Shown here: one piece after another, positions 37,563-47,150 of the stretch
Layout: each line of letters starts with the position of its first letter
Numbering within the stretch: position 1 is the stretch's first letter
Source: Dethiosulfatarculus sandiegensis
Lineage (GTDB): Bacteria; Desulfobacterota; Desulfarculia; Desulfarculales; Desulfarculaceae
Assembly (NCBI RefSeq): GCF_000931935.2
Contig: NZ_AZAC01000010.1
Coordinates: forward strand, 102,001-166,000
DNA: 64,000 nt
Reading direction: 5' to 3'
Made by a program: the position numbers and the translations under genes
Notes under the pieces: generated by a model
What the model was told of the DNA's origin: nothing
The model's input: the letters and a program-made list of their open reading frames with translations, nothing else
Databases searched by the model: none

Positions 37563-38266
37563 TACTTCAACACCTCAGGGTGTTTGAGTTTCTGATAATA
37601 GGAGTTTGTCTGATAAATCGGAGCCAGCGGGTTATGCCCGGTCACCCGGTCCTTGGCTGCCAGCACTGTCACCGGAGCTTCGGCGTATTTGAAAAATAAA
37701 GAATCATGCCCCACGCAAAGCCCCAGAAGCACGTTGAATTCAGTCTTCGAGTCATTGAGGGCCTTGGCTTGGAAAATGGGGTTGCAAAGTGATTCTTCGG
37801 TATTATAGCGGATAGTTTCGTCTACCTTAAGGTCGAGAACCTCTTTGGGAGTGCGGCCAGCCTTACAGCATACACTGGCTACTTCAAATCCGTGAATTTT
37901 AAAGATTTCCTCTACGGCCATGGCCTCCTTGGCCAGGCCCACGCAAAAGGCCATCCCCAGGCGTTTGTATCCCATGCGGTGGGCAAATTCACATATTTCC
38001 TGGATACGGGTCTTGGCTGGCTGAAGCACGTAGTCGGATTGGCCGCGGTTGGCATAGGCAGAGGCCTCCTGGGCGCTGGCCTGGTGGGCGAATTCCTTTA
38101 TGCCGGGGTCTTCATATTCTTTATTAGCTTCGGCCAGGACCTTTTTCTTGGTAAGGGTGGGACAGCCTTTGGCTGGAGTTCCGTTTTCAGAAACACAGAT
38201 CTTGTTTGGATTTTCGTAAGCAAAAGCAGCACATGAGGGCAGATGCTCTTTTTTGTCCGAGCTCAT
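37562..38266 (-). CDS. DUF1847 family cysteine-rich metal-binding protein
   Basis: About 234 residues from ATG 38266 (GAAAGGAAAC upstream). Recognised as DUF1847-like from the central block RMGYKRLGMAFCVGLAKEAM, VASVCCKAGR, CNPIFQAKALN and LGLCVGHDSLFFKYAEAPVTVLAAKDRVTGHNP-type C-terminus. Seven or more cysteines are spread through the protein, suggesting metal or iron-sulfur binding. The family is common in anaerobes and its function is unknown. It is the only gene in its transcription unit. Confidence 0.85.
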   Translation of the reverse strand: MSSDKKEHLPSCAAFAYENPNKICVSENGTPAKGCPTLTKKKVLAEANKEYEDPGIKEFAHQASAQEASAYANRGQSDYVLQPAKTRIQEICEFAHRMGYKRLGMAFCVGLAKEAMAVEEIFKIHGFEVASVCCKAGRTPKEVLDLKVDETIRYNTEESLCNPIFQAKALNDSKTEFNVLLGLCVGHDSLFFKYAEAPVTVLAAKDRVTGHNPLAPIYQTNSYYQKLKHPEVLK

Positions 38267-38427
38267 ATTTGTTTCCTTTCGCAATTATACACCGTGGATA
38301 TCAGGGGAATATTACCAATACCCAAAAGCCATGGGAAGGAGCTATTATAACTATTCCCAAGGCGGATATCGGTAAAGGCATTTCAATCAGGAAAAAAGGC
38401 GGCTTAAATCAGGGGTCGCTTAAAGGG

Positions 38428-39048
38428 TCAGTCTTTTGAGGCGCAGGCCATACGGGGTTTGTAAGTGTTTGGCGGGTGGCATTGGCTGCAGGTTGGCTGT
38501 TTGTCGCCGCCCCAGCCCTTGGTGTGGCAATTCCGGCAGGGAAGGTCTTTATGAGGAGGTGTCAACCGGCAACCAACCTTGGCATGGTTCCACAGGCCAG
38601 GTTTGAAATCACGATGGCATTTCCCGCATTGTCTAGGTGTGTGGCGATAGTTGCCCTTGGCCTGGTGGCAGTCCGTGCAGGCAAGATTCAGATGAAAAGG
38701 CGAGAGGTCAAAGCCGGTCCAATTATGATTGAAATTAACCGGGTCGATCCAGGCCTCGGCAATGGGGTAGTTTTTACCCAGGTGCTCCTGGTGGCATCCA
38801 GAGCATTTTTTAACTGGTGCGTATTTATGGATGCCGGTTTCCAGGACCAGACTCATCTTCCCTTTACAGGCAAGGCAATTGGAATCGGGAGTACCCTTGA
38901 ATCCGGGATGGCAGGCCTTGCAGTTGTTTTCCAAACTGCCGTGGGCTGTACTCAAATGGTCCGGCATGAGCAGGGTTTCATCAACCAGGCTGAAGATTAA
39001 TAGAGCAAGGCCAATGAAAAAGAGAGGGTGAAGGAAGAACTTTTTCAT
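38428..39048 (-). CDS. Membrane-anchored multihaem cytochrome c (c3-like)
   Basis: 206 residues with one N-terminal membrane segment or uncleaved signal (residues 8-22). Six CxxCH haem sites are at about residues 43, 82, 124, 141, 171 and 187. A seventh site at 58-62 reads CLACK, with Lys in place of the axial His, the pattern best known from the catalytic haem of NrfA nitrite reductase. Additional His residues can supply distal ligands. It starts one base after the cytochrome b-like gene ends, so both form an operon moving electrons between the quinone pool and the periplasm. Confidence 0.88.
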   Translation of the reverse strand: MKKFFLHPLFFIGLALLIFSLVDETLLMPDHLSTAHGSLENNCKACHPGFKGTPDSNCLACKGKMSLVLETGIHKYAPVKKCSGCHQEHLGKNYPIAEAWIDPVNFNHNWTGFDLSPFHLNLACTDCHQAKGNYRHTPRQCGKCHRDFKPGLWNHAKVGCRLTPPHKDLPCRNCHTKGWGGDKQPTCSQCHPPNTYKPRMACASKD

Positions 39049-39049
39049 A

Positions 39050-39898
39050 CTAATAATAGATCCAGGCGAAAATATGCATAGCCAGAACCCACCACATGAA
39101 ATAGCTCAAGGGTCCGTGGACTTTTTTCCATAGAGAATAAACTTCATTTAAAACCAAAAAGTTCCTGGTGTCGTTCTCCAGACGTAAAAGATGAAGTGCC
39201 TGGGTCTTGCGCAGCTCTAAACTTCGCTTTTCAAAGCCCGCCAGTTTTTTCACTTCCGCGGCCAATTTCCTGGTCTGGGCGCTGCTTGCGCGGTACTCTC
39301 CCCAAAGGGATTTTATGCGGGATATATGTTGCCCCAAGGTGGGGCGGGGCAGATGGATCTTCTTTTGCTCAGAATAGTCGGAAAGTGGGCCGGCTTTTCC
39401 CAGTTGTGATTCCAATTCTTGAACCTCTTTGGCCTGCACCTCCATTATCCCTTTAATTTCATGGAGTTTTTTTAGAATAGTTTCCCTCTCTTCGGTTCTG
39501 TGCCCCACTTCGTCCGGTAGTCGGCGATAAATAAAATGGCCGATAATGCCACTGGCCATTACCAGCCAGCAGGCCAGCAGTAAAATACCTCCCAGGCCAT
39601 AGAAATCCCCATAAGCGTGGAAAAGGGCTAAGATTGAACCTGCCAGCCCAAAGGCGACATGGAGCCGGTACCATAAACGAACCTTGCCCCAGGTGAAGAG
39701 CTTCTTTTTTCTTGGTACATAAAGCAGGCAGATAAGCATGCAGACCAGGGAAATCCAGCCGCTTTGGTGATCCAATTGAAGTAAAAGGGTGTTAAAAAAT
39801 TTCCAGCCCAGGAAGTGGCCCAGATAAATCACGTGGCTGAAAAGGAGCATTATAAAAATGCCCCAAAATAGCAGATTATAGCGGTAATAACCCCTCAA
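39050..39898 (-). CDS. Cytochrome b-like membrane protein with a long periplasmic or cytoplasmic helical loop
   Basis: 282 residues, about five membrane segments: four in the first ~130 residues and one at the C-terminus (LSYFMWWVLAMHIFAWIYY). Candidate haem histidines are in YRLHVAFG, ALFHAYGD, VHGPLSY and LAMHIF. Between the last two segments lies a charged coiled-coil stretch of about 110 residues (EERETILKKLHEIKGIMEVQ onward). The fold looks like a b561-type cytochrome, but the family is not one I can name. Its coupling to the multihaem c gene suggests a quinone-linked electron transfer complex. Confidence 0.65.
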   Translation of the reverse strand: MRGYYRYNLLFWGIFIMLLFSHVIYLGHFLGWKFFNTLLLQLDHQSGWISLVCMLICLLYVPRKKKLFTWGKVRLWYRLHVAFGLAGSILALFHAYGDFYGLGGILLLACWLVMASGIIGHFIYRRLPDEVGHRTEERETILKKLHEIKGIMEVQAKEVQELESQLGKAGPLSDYSEQKKIHLPRPTLGQHISRIKSLWGEYRASSAQTRKLAAEVKKLAGFEKRSLELRKTQALHLLRLENDTRNFLVLNEVYSLWKKVHGPLSYFMWWVLAMHIFAWIYY

Positions 39899-40052
39899 AA
39901 TCTGGTTTTCCTGTCGGGAAAAAGATTGGTAAGGTTTAGTAGCTTGCGAGTATTTTAAAAGCTAACATAAATTACCGGATAGAAAAACAAATAACCTGCG
40001 CTTCACATTACGCAGAAAAAATAATTTTTCCTTATAAGGCGGAGTGTTGGCC

Positions 40053-40442
40053 TTGGCCGTTAGAATGACAAAACTTGAAAAAGTAAGGTTTATGGACCGA
40101 CTGGCTCCCTATCCAGCCGTGCTTTGGCCGGTTCCGGAAGGGGGCATGGAGGTGATTTTTCCTAATTTCGCTGAATTAAAAGCCTTTGGAATTACCCGGG
40201 AAGCTGCGGTCAAGGCAGGCTCTGAGATTCTCACTGCCGAGATATTGAAGTATGCCGTCGGTGGTCGGGATTTGCCCAGGCCATCTGACCCCAAGAGGTT
40301 GATTGCCGATGAAGATGAGCCTCCCGGAACGGAGTTGGTCATGCTGGAACCGGACCGTCGGGCCCTGGTCCGTTACCTGGGCCTGGAAAAAACCCAAAAG
40401 GCCTCGGCCCTGCGTGCTTTAGGGGTTTTGGGCAAAAAATAA
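40053..40442 (+). CDS. HicB-like (RNase H-fold) protein without a HicA partner
   Basis: About 130 residues. Start uncertain: TTG 40053 has AGGCGGAG at a good distance; GTG 40044 and ATG 40065 are alternatives. The N-terminal part YPAVLWPVPEGGMEVIFPNFAELKAFGITREAAVKAG follows the HicB pattern of a strand pair ending in a conserved Pro then a helix, and LPRPSDPKRL fits the HicB linker. The C-terminal YLGLEKTQKASALRALGV may be a degenerate DNA-binding helix pair. No HicA toxin is adjacent on either strand. Confidence 0.55.
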   Translation: MAVRMTKLEKVRFMDRLAPYPAVLWPVPEGGMEVIFPNFAELKAFGITREAAVKAGSEILTAEILKYAVGGRDLPRPSDPKRLIADEDEPPGTELVMLEPDRRALVRYLGLEKTQKASALRALGVLGKK

Positions 40443-40476
40443 GCAACCTAGGGTCATTAGACTTTTTTAGAGAATT

Positions 40477-41193
40477 TCAGGGTCTTTGCCATTTCCGCAA
40501 AAGCACGTACATGGCTCCCGCGCCTCCGTCCATCTGCTTGGCAGTACAAAAGGCCAGCACTCTTTTAAGCAGGCGTTTGTGGGTCAAAACCTTGGCCAGC
40601 GCGTTTTTGATCACCGGCACACCGCCCACTGAGCCGGTTCCCTTGCCGTGGACAATAAGTACATGGCGCAGGTTCCTGGTGGCGCAAGAGGCCAGAAAAG
40701 ACTCCACTTCGCTTAAGGCGTCTGCTGCGCTTAAGCCGTGCAGGTCCAGGTAGTCCTGAATCGGGAACTCCCCCTCGGCCAGTCGTTCAAGCAATTGAGG
40801 CCCCACTGCCGGCCCTGCGCCGGAGACAAAATCCCCGGTCAACCTCAGGTCAAAGGGCTCCTTGCCGCTGATAAGGTCGGCCAATTGAGCCAGGGTCTCA
40901 AGGTCTTCATCCACTTGAGAATGGATCTTAACCGAATTTTTGGGATGTTCGTTGGGGACCGTGGCCTTGTTTGAATTTGCCAGTGGATTCACTCCTTGCA
41001 TGGCCCTTTCAAACAGATCTTCGTCATCCGCTTGATTTGCATCTTGTTTTGGGGTCGGGGCGACTGGTCTGGACCCGGGAGAGGCGTCCGCCACCTTGAT
41101 CTGTTTTTTCAGCACGGCAAAGGGGCTGTTAAAGGGATGATCCTTTGCGGCATTTTGATTTTGCTTGTTTTTTTTCTTTTTCTTTTTTGCCAT
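40477..41193 (-). CDS. Smr-domain protein
   Basis: About 238 residues from ATG 41193 (MAKKKKKK...; ATG 41205 and an ORF start at 41244 are possible). The N-terminus is a long lysine-rich tail, likely nucleic-acid binding. The C-terminal Smr domain has LDLHGLSAADALSEVESFL and VLIVHGKGTGSVGG, the DLHG and HGKGTG motifs of the family. Smr domains of MutS2 and YdaL type nick or bind DNA or cleave mRNA on collided ribosomes; which applies here cannot be read. Confidence 0.9.
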   Translation of the reverse strand: MAKKKKKKNKQNQNAAKDHPFNSPFAVLKKQIKVADASPGSRPVAPTPKQDANQADDEDLFERAMQGVNPLANSNKATVPNEHPKNSVKIHSQVDEDLETLAQLADLISGKEPFDLRLTGDFVSGAGPAVGPQLLERLAEGEFPIQDYLDLHGLSAADALSEVESFLASCATRNLRHVLIVHGKGTGSVGGVPVIKNALAKVLTHKRLLKRVLAFCTAKQMDGGAGAMYVLLRKWQRP

Positions 41194-41419
41194 GCGACCA
41201 ATCATAACCCCATATGCGGGTTTAGGGCAAACAAACCTCGACATAAAAGCCGGCCCAAGTTAGCATGGTACCCTTATAAGCCTTGGGGCGGAAAACAAGA
41301 ACTGCTAAATCCGACTTCTTATCTCTGCCCTTAAGGGCGCCTGAACCAAAATGAGGGGAATAACCTTAGCCGGTTATTGATTTCAGATTTTTTGTTTCCC
41401 GGATGTGGAGCTTGGAATA

Positions 41420-42043
41420 ATGGCTAAAGTAGACGATTATCAGATGAGTTTTGATATCTCCGCCGAAAAGCTGGCCAACCGGAACCTGATCGAGGTGGCC
41501 AAACGGGCCGGGGCCAAGGCTGATGAAGACGGTAAGGCCCTGGAACTCACTTATTATGGCCGGCCTGTACGGGTTGAGAGAGACCCCTGGAGTGTGCACG
41601 CCCTGGATGAGGGCCCTGAAATTCCCCTGCCTGAGCAGGCCTTGATTCTGCATTATCTGGAGACTGCGGAAGACAAGCCTCTGGCCAATGAATGGATAAC
41701 TTACCGGGAGGTTCCCTCGGGAGAGTTTTACTGGTCCGCCTTTGTGAGAAGGGCCAAGCAGCCTTTGGTGGGTTTTTTCGGTGAGAGACCTCAATATTTG
41801 CTTGAAATGGCTCCCAAGGTCGGCGGAGAGCCGATCGAAGGTGTGAATGCCGATGCTGCCGTGGTGGTTTGGGCATTCCCCAAGGTGCCGATTTTATTTC
41901 AGCTATGGGCGGGCGATGATGAGTTCCCGGCTGACGGAAACGTGCTGTTTGATAAGACCGTGGCCGGTTTCTTACCCACTGAGGACATTGCCCTGGTGGC
42001 CGGCCTGCCTATTTATAAAATCATGGCAATGAGCCGCGGATAA
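41420..42043 (+). CDS. DUF3786 family protein
   Basis: 207 residues from ATG 41420. Recognised as DUF3786 from the block LILHYLETAEDKPLANEWITYREVPSGEFYWSAFV-type sequence and the C-terminal VPILFQLWAGDDEFPADGNVLFDKTV region. DUF3786 proteins are frequent in anaerobes near corrinoid and CO dehydrogenase/acetyl-CoA synthase genes (recalled). No catalytic motif is obvious. It lies upstream of a BFD-like small protein and a CooC gene, which fits such a setting. Confidence 0.85.
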   Translation: MAKVDDYQMSFDISAEKLANRNLIEVAKRAGAKADEDGKALELTYYGRPVRVERDPWSVHALDEGPEIPLPEQALILHYLETAEDKPLANEWITYREVPSGEFYWSAFVRRAKQPLVGFFGERPQYLLEMAPKVGGEPIEGVNADAAVVVWAFPKVPILFQLWAGDDEFPADGNVLFDKTVAGFLPTEDIALVAGLPIYKIMAMSRG

Positions 42044-42179
42044 TCAGGTCAATTTCCTTGAGGGCTGGATAAATGGCTAGTCAGTGACTATTTTTTCATA
42101 TGAGGCCCAAATAGCCTATCTAAAATCTTGAATATATGGCCCGGGACTTTTTAAGGAAGCCGGATCGGGGAGGGTAAAC

Positions 42180-42479
42180 ATGGAAAATCATTGTCATGAA
42201 GGCTGCTCATGTGGTTGTGGGTGCGATACCAATGCCGATGAGGTGGTTTTTCCCTGCGACATGCCTGATTGGGCAGCCCTGCCGGGGTCTACAGTGCTTT
42301 GTCCCTGTGCCGGGGTGACCAAGGAAATGGTGGTAAAGGCCATAGCTCAGGGAGCGGATTCCCTGCCGCTTTTAAAGGTGATGACCGGTGCGGGGCGTGC
42401 CAACCAGTGCCGGGATAAAAATCCCCTGGGCAGGAGCTGCGAACTGGACCTGTTGAAGATGCTCGCGATTTATGCCTGA
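42180..42479 (+). CDS. Small BFD-like [2Fe-2S] protein with Cys-rich N-terminus
   Basis: 99 residues. The N-terminus is a metal-binding-like run HEGCSCGCGCD. From residue 40 it resembles bacterioferritin-associated ferredoxin domains: VLCPCAGVTKEMVVKAIAQG (Cys41, Cys43), LKVMTGAGRANQC (Cys77) and RSCELD (Cys87). The last two cysteines are ten residues apart, wider than the usual CxxC of NifU-type BFD domains. A start ATG is at 42180 after GGGAGGGTAAAC. It precedes cooC by 73 bases; a role in iron-sulfur or nickel cluster assembly is inferred. Confidence 0.7.
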   Translation: MENHCHEGCSCGCGCDTNADEVVFPCDMPDWAALPGSTVLCPCAGVTKEMVVKAIAQGADSLPLLKVMTGAGRANQCRDKNPLGRSCELDLLKMLAIYA

Positions 42480-42552
42480 GTCCAGGTTCCTGAAAGCGAC
42501 CTTGCCGGAAAAATTTGCAGGTTCCAGATGTTTTTGAGTTAAGGAGTGCCTT

Positions 42553-43332
42553 ATGAAAATAGCAGTTAGCGGAAAAGGAGGAGTGGGCAAAACCACTTTC
42601 TCCGCCCTTTTGGCCCGCAATCTGGCCAAAAGGGGCATGCAGGTTCTGGCTGTGGATGCAGATCCGGACGCCAACCTGGGCCAGGCCCTGGGTATGCCCG
42701 GTTATGAAAAGATAGTCCCGGTCGGTGACATGAAGAACCTGATTGAAGAGCGCACCGACAGTGAGGGCGGCGCTTTGGGAACTTTTTTCAAGCTCAACCC
42801 CACGGTGCACGATCTGCCTGAAAAGCTCAGTGTGGAGAATAATGGGGTGCGGCTTTTGGTCATGGGCACGGTGAAAAGCGGCGGCATAGGTTGTATCTGC
42901 CCTGCCTCGACCATGCTCAAGGCCCTGATGACCCATATGGTGCTTTCCAAGGAAGAGGCCCTGATAATGGATATGGAGGCCGGTCTGGAGCATCTGGGCC
43001 GGGGAACCTCCCGTTTTGTGGACGCCTTGGTGGTGGTGGTGGAGCCGGGCCGCCGTTCCCTGGATACAGCCCACACCATAAGGAAATTGGCGGCCGATCT
43101 GGGCGTTCAGCATATCTATGTAGTGGGCAACAAAATCCGGGGCGAAAAAGACCGCGAGTTTTTGGAAAAAGCCATGAGTGATTTTGAGTTCCTGGGCTTT
43201 ATGTCCTATGATCAGGATATTATAGAGGCCGACATGGAGGCCGTGAGCCCGGCCTTAAAGGCGGGAAAAGCCATGCAGACCATCGATGAGATGGCGGACA
43301 AGCTTTTGGCTCAAAATGGAGATCAAGCCTGA
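42553..43332 (+). CDS. cooC: CooC-type carbon monoxide dehydrogenase maturation ATPase
   Basis: 259 residues, MinD/ParA-like. Deviant Walker A GKGGVGKTTFSALLA at the N-terminus, DADPDANLG switch, CxC-containing GCICPASTMLKAL (the zinc/nickel-binding dimer motif of CooC), and VDALVVVVEPGRRSLDTA. CooC uses ATP to load nickel into the Ni-Fe-S cluster of CO dehydrogenase. No CODH catalytic gene is in the window. The ATG has AAGGAGTG upstream. It ends at a bidirectional terminator. Confidence 0.92.
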   Translation: MKIAVSGKGGVGKTTFSALLARNLAKRGMQVLAVDADPDANLGQALGMPGYEKIVPVGDMKNLIEERTDSEGGALGTFFKLNPTVHDLPEKLSVENNGVRLLVMGTVKSGGIGCICPASTMLKALMTHMVLSKEEALIMDMEAGLEHLGRGTSRFVDALVVVVEPGRRSLDTAHTIRKLAADLGVQHIYVVGNKIRGEKDREFLEKAMSDFEFLGFMSYDQDIIEADMEAVSPALKAGKAMQTIDEMADKLLAQNGDQA

Positions 43333-43356
43333 TTTTTATAAAGCTTAGTTTGAGCT

Positions 43357-43396
43357 GAAAAACCCCGCCGACCCAAGGTCGACGGGGTTTTTTAAT
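43357..43396. terminator. Bidirectional terminator between cooC and clpB
   Basis: AAAAACCCCGCCGAC and GTCGACGGGGTTTTTT pair with one mismatch. A-runs and T-runs flank both sides, so it can end the cooC and the clpB messages. Confidence 0.88.
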
Positions 43397-43439
43397 AAAT
43401 AGTATTCGGTAAGGCCCCGGCAGGGTTCAAGCCTAAGGG

Positions 43440-46025
43440 TTATTGCTTGCTGAACACCAGCTTGTTGCCTTCCACATCGGCCAGGATGCTGTCCCCCTCT
43501 GAAAAAGTGCCGTCCAGGAGCTTTACTGCCAGCTGATCCTGCAAGTGAACCTGGAGCGCCCTTTTCAAGGGCCTGGCTCCGTAGACCGGATCATAGCCCA
43601 GGTCGGCCAGGAGATTCAGAGCCTGGTCACTGATAGTGAGCTTAAGCCCCCTTTGGGACAGAAGCCGGTTCAGCCTTTGCACCTGAATCTTGACGATCTT
43701 GCCGATCTGCTCCCGGTCCAGGCTGTGGAAGATCACCACATTATCCACCCGGTTCAGGAATTCCGGCTTAAAGGCCGAGCGTAGAGCCTGCATTACCGCC
43801 CCTTCCATCTTGGGCCTTTGCTCTACCGTGTTCATTTCCTGGATAAACTCACTGCCGATATTGCTGGTCATGATCAGGATGGCGTTTTTAAAGTCCACAG
43901 TCCTGCCCTGACCGTCTGTGAGCCTTCCGTCGTCCAAGATCTGTAGAAGCGCGTTGAAGACGTCCGGATGGGCTTTTTCGATCTCATCAAACAGAACCAC
44001 GCTGTAGGGGCGTCTGCGTATGGCTTCGGTGAGATAGCCTCCCTCTTCATAGCCCACATAACCCGGAGGTGCGCCGATGAGCCTGGCCACGGCGTGTTTT
44101 TCCATGAATTCGCTCATGTCCAGGCGAATCAGGGCCTGCTCATCGTCAAACATGAATTCCGCCAAAGCCCTGGCCAGTTCGGTCTTGCCCACACCGGTGG
44201 GGCCCATGAAGATAAAACTGCCAATGGGCCGGTTGGGGTCCTGCAAACCGCTTCGGGCCCTGCGCACGGCGTTGGCCACCGCCTCGACCGCCTCTTCCTG
44301 GCCCACCAGCCTTTGGGCAATGCGCTCTTCCATGTTCAGCAGCTTTTCGCGCTCGCCCTCTAAAAGCTTGTCAACCGGGATGCCGGTCCACTTGGCCACC
44401 ACCTGGGCCACATCTTCGGAATCGACTTCCTCTTTCAGCATGGAGCCCTGGCCCTGCAGCTCGCTCAACTCCTCCTGGCTTTGGGCCAGCTGTTTCTGCA
44501 GCTGGGGCAAGCGGCTGTATTGCAGCTCAGAGGCTAAGGTGAGGTCACCTTCCCTTTTGGCCTTTTCGATTTGGCCCCCCATCAGGTCCAGTTCTTCCTT
44601 GGCCTTTCTGATACTGCCTATGATCTGTTTTTCCTCTTCCCAGCGGGCCCGCATTTCGTCACGTTCACCGCTCAGCTCTTTTATTTCATCTTGGACCTTA
44701 TCCAGGCGGCGCGCACTGGCCTGGTCAGACTCCTTTTTAAGGGCCTCGCTCTCAATGGTGAGCTGCATGATGCGCCTTTCCAGGCTGTCCAGCTCGGCGG
44801 GCAGACTGTCAATGGCTATCTTGAGCTTACTGGCCGACTCGTCGATTAAGTCAATGGCCTTGTCCGGCAAAAAGCGGTCGGTGATATAACGGTCGCTCAA
44901 GGTGGCGGCTGCCACCAGGGCAGAGTCCTTGATGCGCACCCCGTGGTGCACTTCGTATTTGTCCTTTAAGCCCCTCAGGATGGCCACCGTGTCTTCCACA
45001 CTGGGCTCGCCCACCATAACCGGAGCAAAACGCCTTTCAAGGGCAGCGTCCTTCTCTATGTTCTGGCGGTATTCCTTGGTGGTGGTGGCTCCCACGCAGC
45101 GAAGCTCTCCCCTGGCCAAAGGCGGTTTCAACATATTCCCCGCGTCCATGGCTCCTTCGGCCTTGCCCGCGCCGACCAAGGTGTGCATTTCGTCGATAAA
45201 GAGGATGATTCTGCCCGCGGCCTCCACAACCTCCTTCAAGACCGCCTTGAGCCTGTCTTCAAATTCTCCCCGGTATTTGGCCCCTGCGATCAAGGCCCCC
45301 ATGTCCAGGCTCACCACCTGCTTATCTTTTAAGCCTTCGGGTACATCTCCGGCCACTATGCGCTGGGCCAGGCCCTCCACAATGGCGGTCTTGCCCACGC
45401 CTGGTTCGCCGATCAGAACCGGGTTGTTTTTGGTGCGGCGGCTCAGAATCTGGATCACGCGTCTGATCTCTTCGTCCCTGCCGATGACCGGGTCCAGCCT
45501 GTCGTGGGAGGCGTCTTCGGTGAGGTCCCGGGCGAACCGTTTAAGCGCTTGGTATTTGTCCTCGGGGTTTTGGTCTGTAACCCTTTGATTTCCCCTTATA
45601 TCCTTGAGCACACCCATGACGGCGTCCGGGGTTACACCGTGGGACTTCAGCAACTCACCGGCCGGGTCCTGGGACTGGGCCAGGGCCAGGAGAAGGTGTT
45701 CCACGCTGGTGTATTCGTCTTTTAAGTTTTCAGCCACCTCCTCGGCGTTTTGAATCACCTGGCGGCTGGGGCCGGAGAGCACCACCTGTTGGGCAGCCCC
45801 CCTGACCTGGGGAAGTTTTTGCAGGGCGTTTTTAAGCTCTTCATCAAGCCGGTTCTGATTGACGCCCAGTTTACCGATAATGGGTTTGGCCACTTCTTCG
45901 CTTATGGCCAGGACCTGAGCCAAGAGGTGCACAGGTTCAATCTGGGGATTGCCCTGCTTCTCGGCCATGGCCATGGCAGCCTGTAGAATTTCCTGGCCTT
46001 TTACAGTCAGTTTGTCCAGTCTCAT
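43440..46025 (-). CDS. clpB: Disaggregase ClpB
   Basis: 861 residues, full ClpB length. N-domain (about 1-145), first AAA+ ring with Walker [12 protein letters not shown] and [15 protein letters not shown], a ClpB-type coiled-coil middle domain (about 395-530), second ring with [17 protein letters not shown] and [14 protein letters not shown]. The long middle domain excludes ClpA/ClpC. ClpB extracts proteins from aggregates with DnaK, also in this window. Start ATG 46025 has AAAGGAGAAC upstream. Confidence 0.97.
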   Translation of the reverse strand: MRLDKLTVKGQEILQAAMAMAEKQGNPQIEPVHLLAQVLAISEEVAKPIIGKLGVNQNRLDEELKNALQKLPQVRGAAQQVVLSGPSRQVIQNAEEVAENLKDEYTSVEHLLLALAQSQDPAGELLKSHGVTPDAVMGVLKDIRGNQRVTDQNPEDKYQALKRFARDLTEDASHDRLDPVIGRDEEIRRVIQILSRRTKNNPVLIGEPGVGKTAIVEGLAQRIVAGDVPEGLKDKQVVSLDMGALIAGAKYRGEFEDRLKAVLKEVVEAAGRIILFIDEMHTLVGAGKAEGAMDAGNMLKPPLARGELRCVGATTTKEYRQNIEKDAALERRFAPVMVGEPSVEDTVAILRGLKDKYEVHHGVRIKDSALVAAATLSDRYITDRFLPDKAIDLIDESASKLKIAIDSLPAELDSLERRIMQLTIESEALKKESDQASARRLDKVQDEIKELSGERDEMRARWEEEKQIIGSIRKAKEELDLMGGQIEKAKREGDLTLASELQYSRLPQLQKQLAQSQEELSELQGQGSMLKEEVDSEDVAQVVAKWTGIPVDKLLEGEREKLLNMEERIAQRLVGQEEAVEAVANAVRRARSGLQDPNRPIGSFIFMGPTGVGKTELARALAEFMFDDEQALIRLDMSEFMEKHAVARLIGAPPGYVGYEEGGYLTEAIRRRPYSVVLFDEIEKAHPDVFNALLQILDDGRLTDGQGRTVDFKNAILIMTSNIGSEFIQEMNTVEQRPKMEGAVMQALRSAFKPEFLNRVDNVVIFHSLDREQIGKIVKIQVQRLNRLLSQRGLKLTISDQALNLLADLGYDPVYGARPLKRALQVHLQDQLAVKLLDGTFSEGDSILADVEGNKLVFSKQ

Positions 46026-46394
46026 ATATTGTTCTCCTTTCGGATACGTACTTTGCCTTTTCAGTTAAGCAAAAAATCAAAGGGACTTTAAGAACCCTAT
46101 TAACAAAAAAGAATCTAAGATTGAGTGGGCGTAATAAAAGGGGGTGAACAAAAAAAGAAAAATAAATTAAACCGTAAAAATCAATAACAGATATTTTCTT
46201 AACACCCCTTCATCTATTCCCAACCACATTTCAAGTTAAGATCAACAAGTCGTGGTTTCAATATGCAATGGAATATTTGCTGGAAAAGAAGTGTTTTTTC
46301 AGTAAGTTAAATTGATAGGGCATTTTGACTGGAATAGAACGGATTTTTGCCTGAATTACCTTTTCAGTAAAAATGGAGCCAGGTTTAAATACGG
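46026..46394. promoter_or_regulatory. 369-base upstream region of clpB
   Basis: AT-rich, between clpB and the end of the methyltransferase gene, both on the minus strand. It should hold the clpB promoter, but I could not find a sigma-32 box, a CIRCE element, or a strong -35/-10 pair by eye. Confidence 0.3.
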
Positions 46395-47150
46395 TTATTT
46401 GTTTTTTATTTGACGGTGAAGCCAGAGAACCTGGCGGGCAATGCCTCGTAAAGCTCTTACTTCCCGGGAAGAAAGACCCGCCCTGTCCAATACGTTTTTA
46501 AAGGGCCTGAAAAAATGGGAGGGATTACTTTTACGTAATACACCTATGGCCAAAAGGGCTTCTTTTAAATGTTCCTTCAGGGCTTCTTTTTCCTCCAGGC
46601 TGGCAGGCTTGGGAAAGGAGGTTGCAGCCAGGGCCGAATGGTGGTTTTCTTCCTGGAGCGTGGCTATGCGTATCTCATAGGCCAGAACAATCACCGACTG
46701 GGCCAGGTTAAGGGAAGAAGACTCGGAAGTCGGGATGCGCACCGTCATGTTGCAAAGATCCACTTCCTCGGTGGTGAGCCCCCTGTCCTCCGGGCCGAAA
46801 ACTAAAGCGAATTTGCCGTTGTGGGCTTGTTTTACGGCTTGCGGCGCCGCGGTCCGGGGGGAGAGAAGGCGGCCCCTTTTGGTTCCCAGGCGGGCTGTGG
46901 TGGCCATGGCGCCCTTGCATTCGGCCAGCGCCTGTTTGAGGCCGGTGTAAACTTCCATTGCCTCCAGAACGGGCTTGCCCTGATCAGTGGCCAGGCGTTG
47001 CATAGGCACGGGCCACATCCTTTCCGGGCTGACCAGTTTCAGGCCTCCCAGGCCCATGTTCGCCACCGCTCTGGCCGCTGCGCCTATGTTTTCCGGAAAA
47101 CGGGGTCTGACCAGCACCACATAAAAGGCTTGTAAGATATCTGTTTCCAA
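46395..47150 (-). CDS. SPOUT-family RNA methyltransferase (TrmJ-like)
   Basis: 251 residues. SPOUT features: VLVRPRFPENIGAAARAVANMGLGGLKLVSP at the N-terminus, KFALVFGPEDRGLTTEEVDLC, and PTSESSSLNLAQSVIVLAYEI, the knotted SAM site. The C-terminal helical extension fits TrmJ, which methylates position 32 of tRNA. TTG start at 47150 after AGGCGAG. Assignment to TrmJ over other TrmH-group enzymes is by overall likeness. Confidence 0.88.
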   Translation of the reverse strand: METDILQAFYVVLVRPRFPENIGAAARAVANMGLGGLKLVSPERMWPVPMQRLATDQGKPVLEAMEVYTGLKQALAECKGAMATTARLGTKRGRLLSPRTAAPQAVKQAHNGKFALVFGPEDRGLTTEEVDLCNMTVRIPTSESSSLNLAQSVIVLAYEIRIATLQEENHHSALAATSFPKPASLEEKEALKEHLKEALLAIGVLRKSNPSHFFRPFKNVLDRAGLSSREVRALRGIARQVLWLHRQIKNK

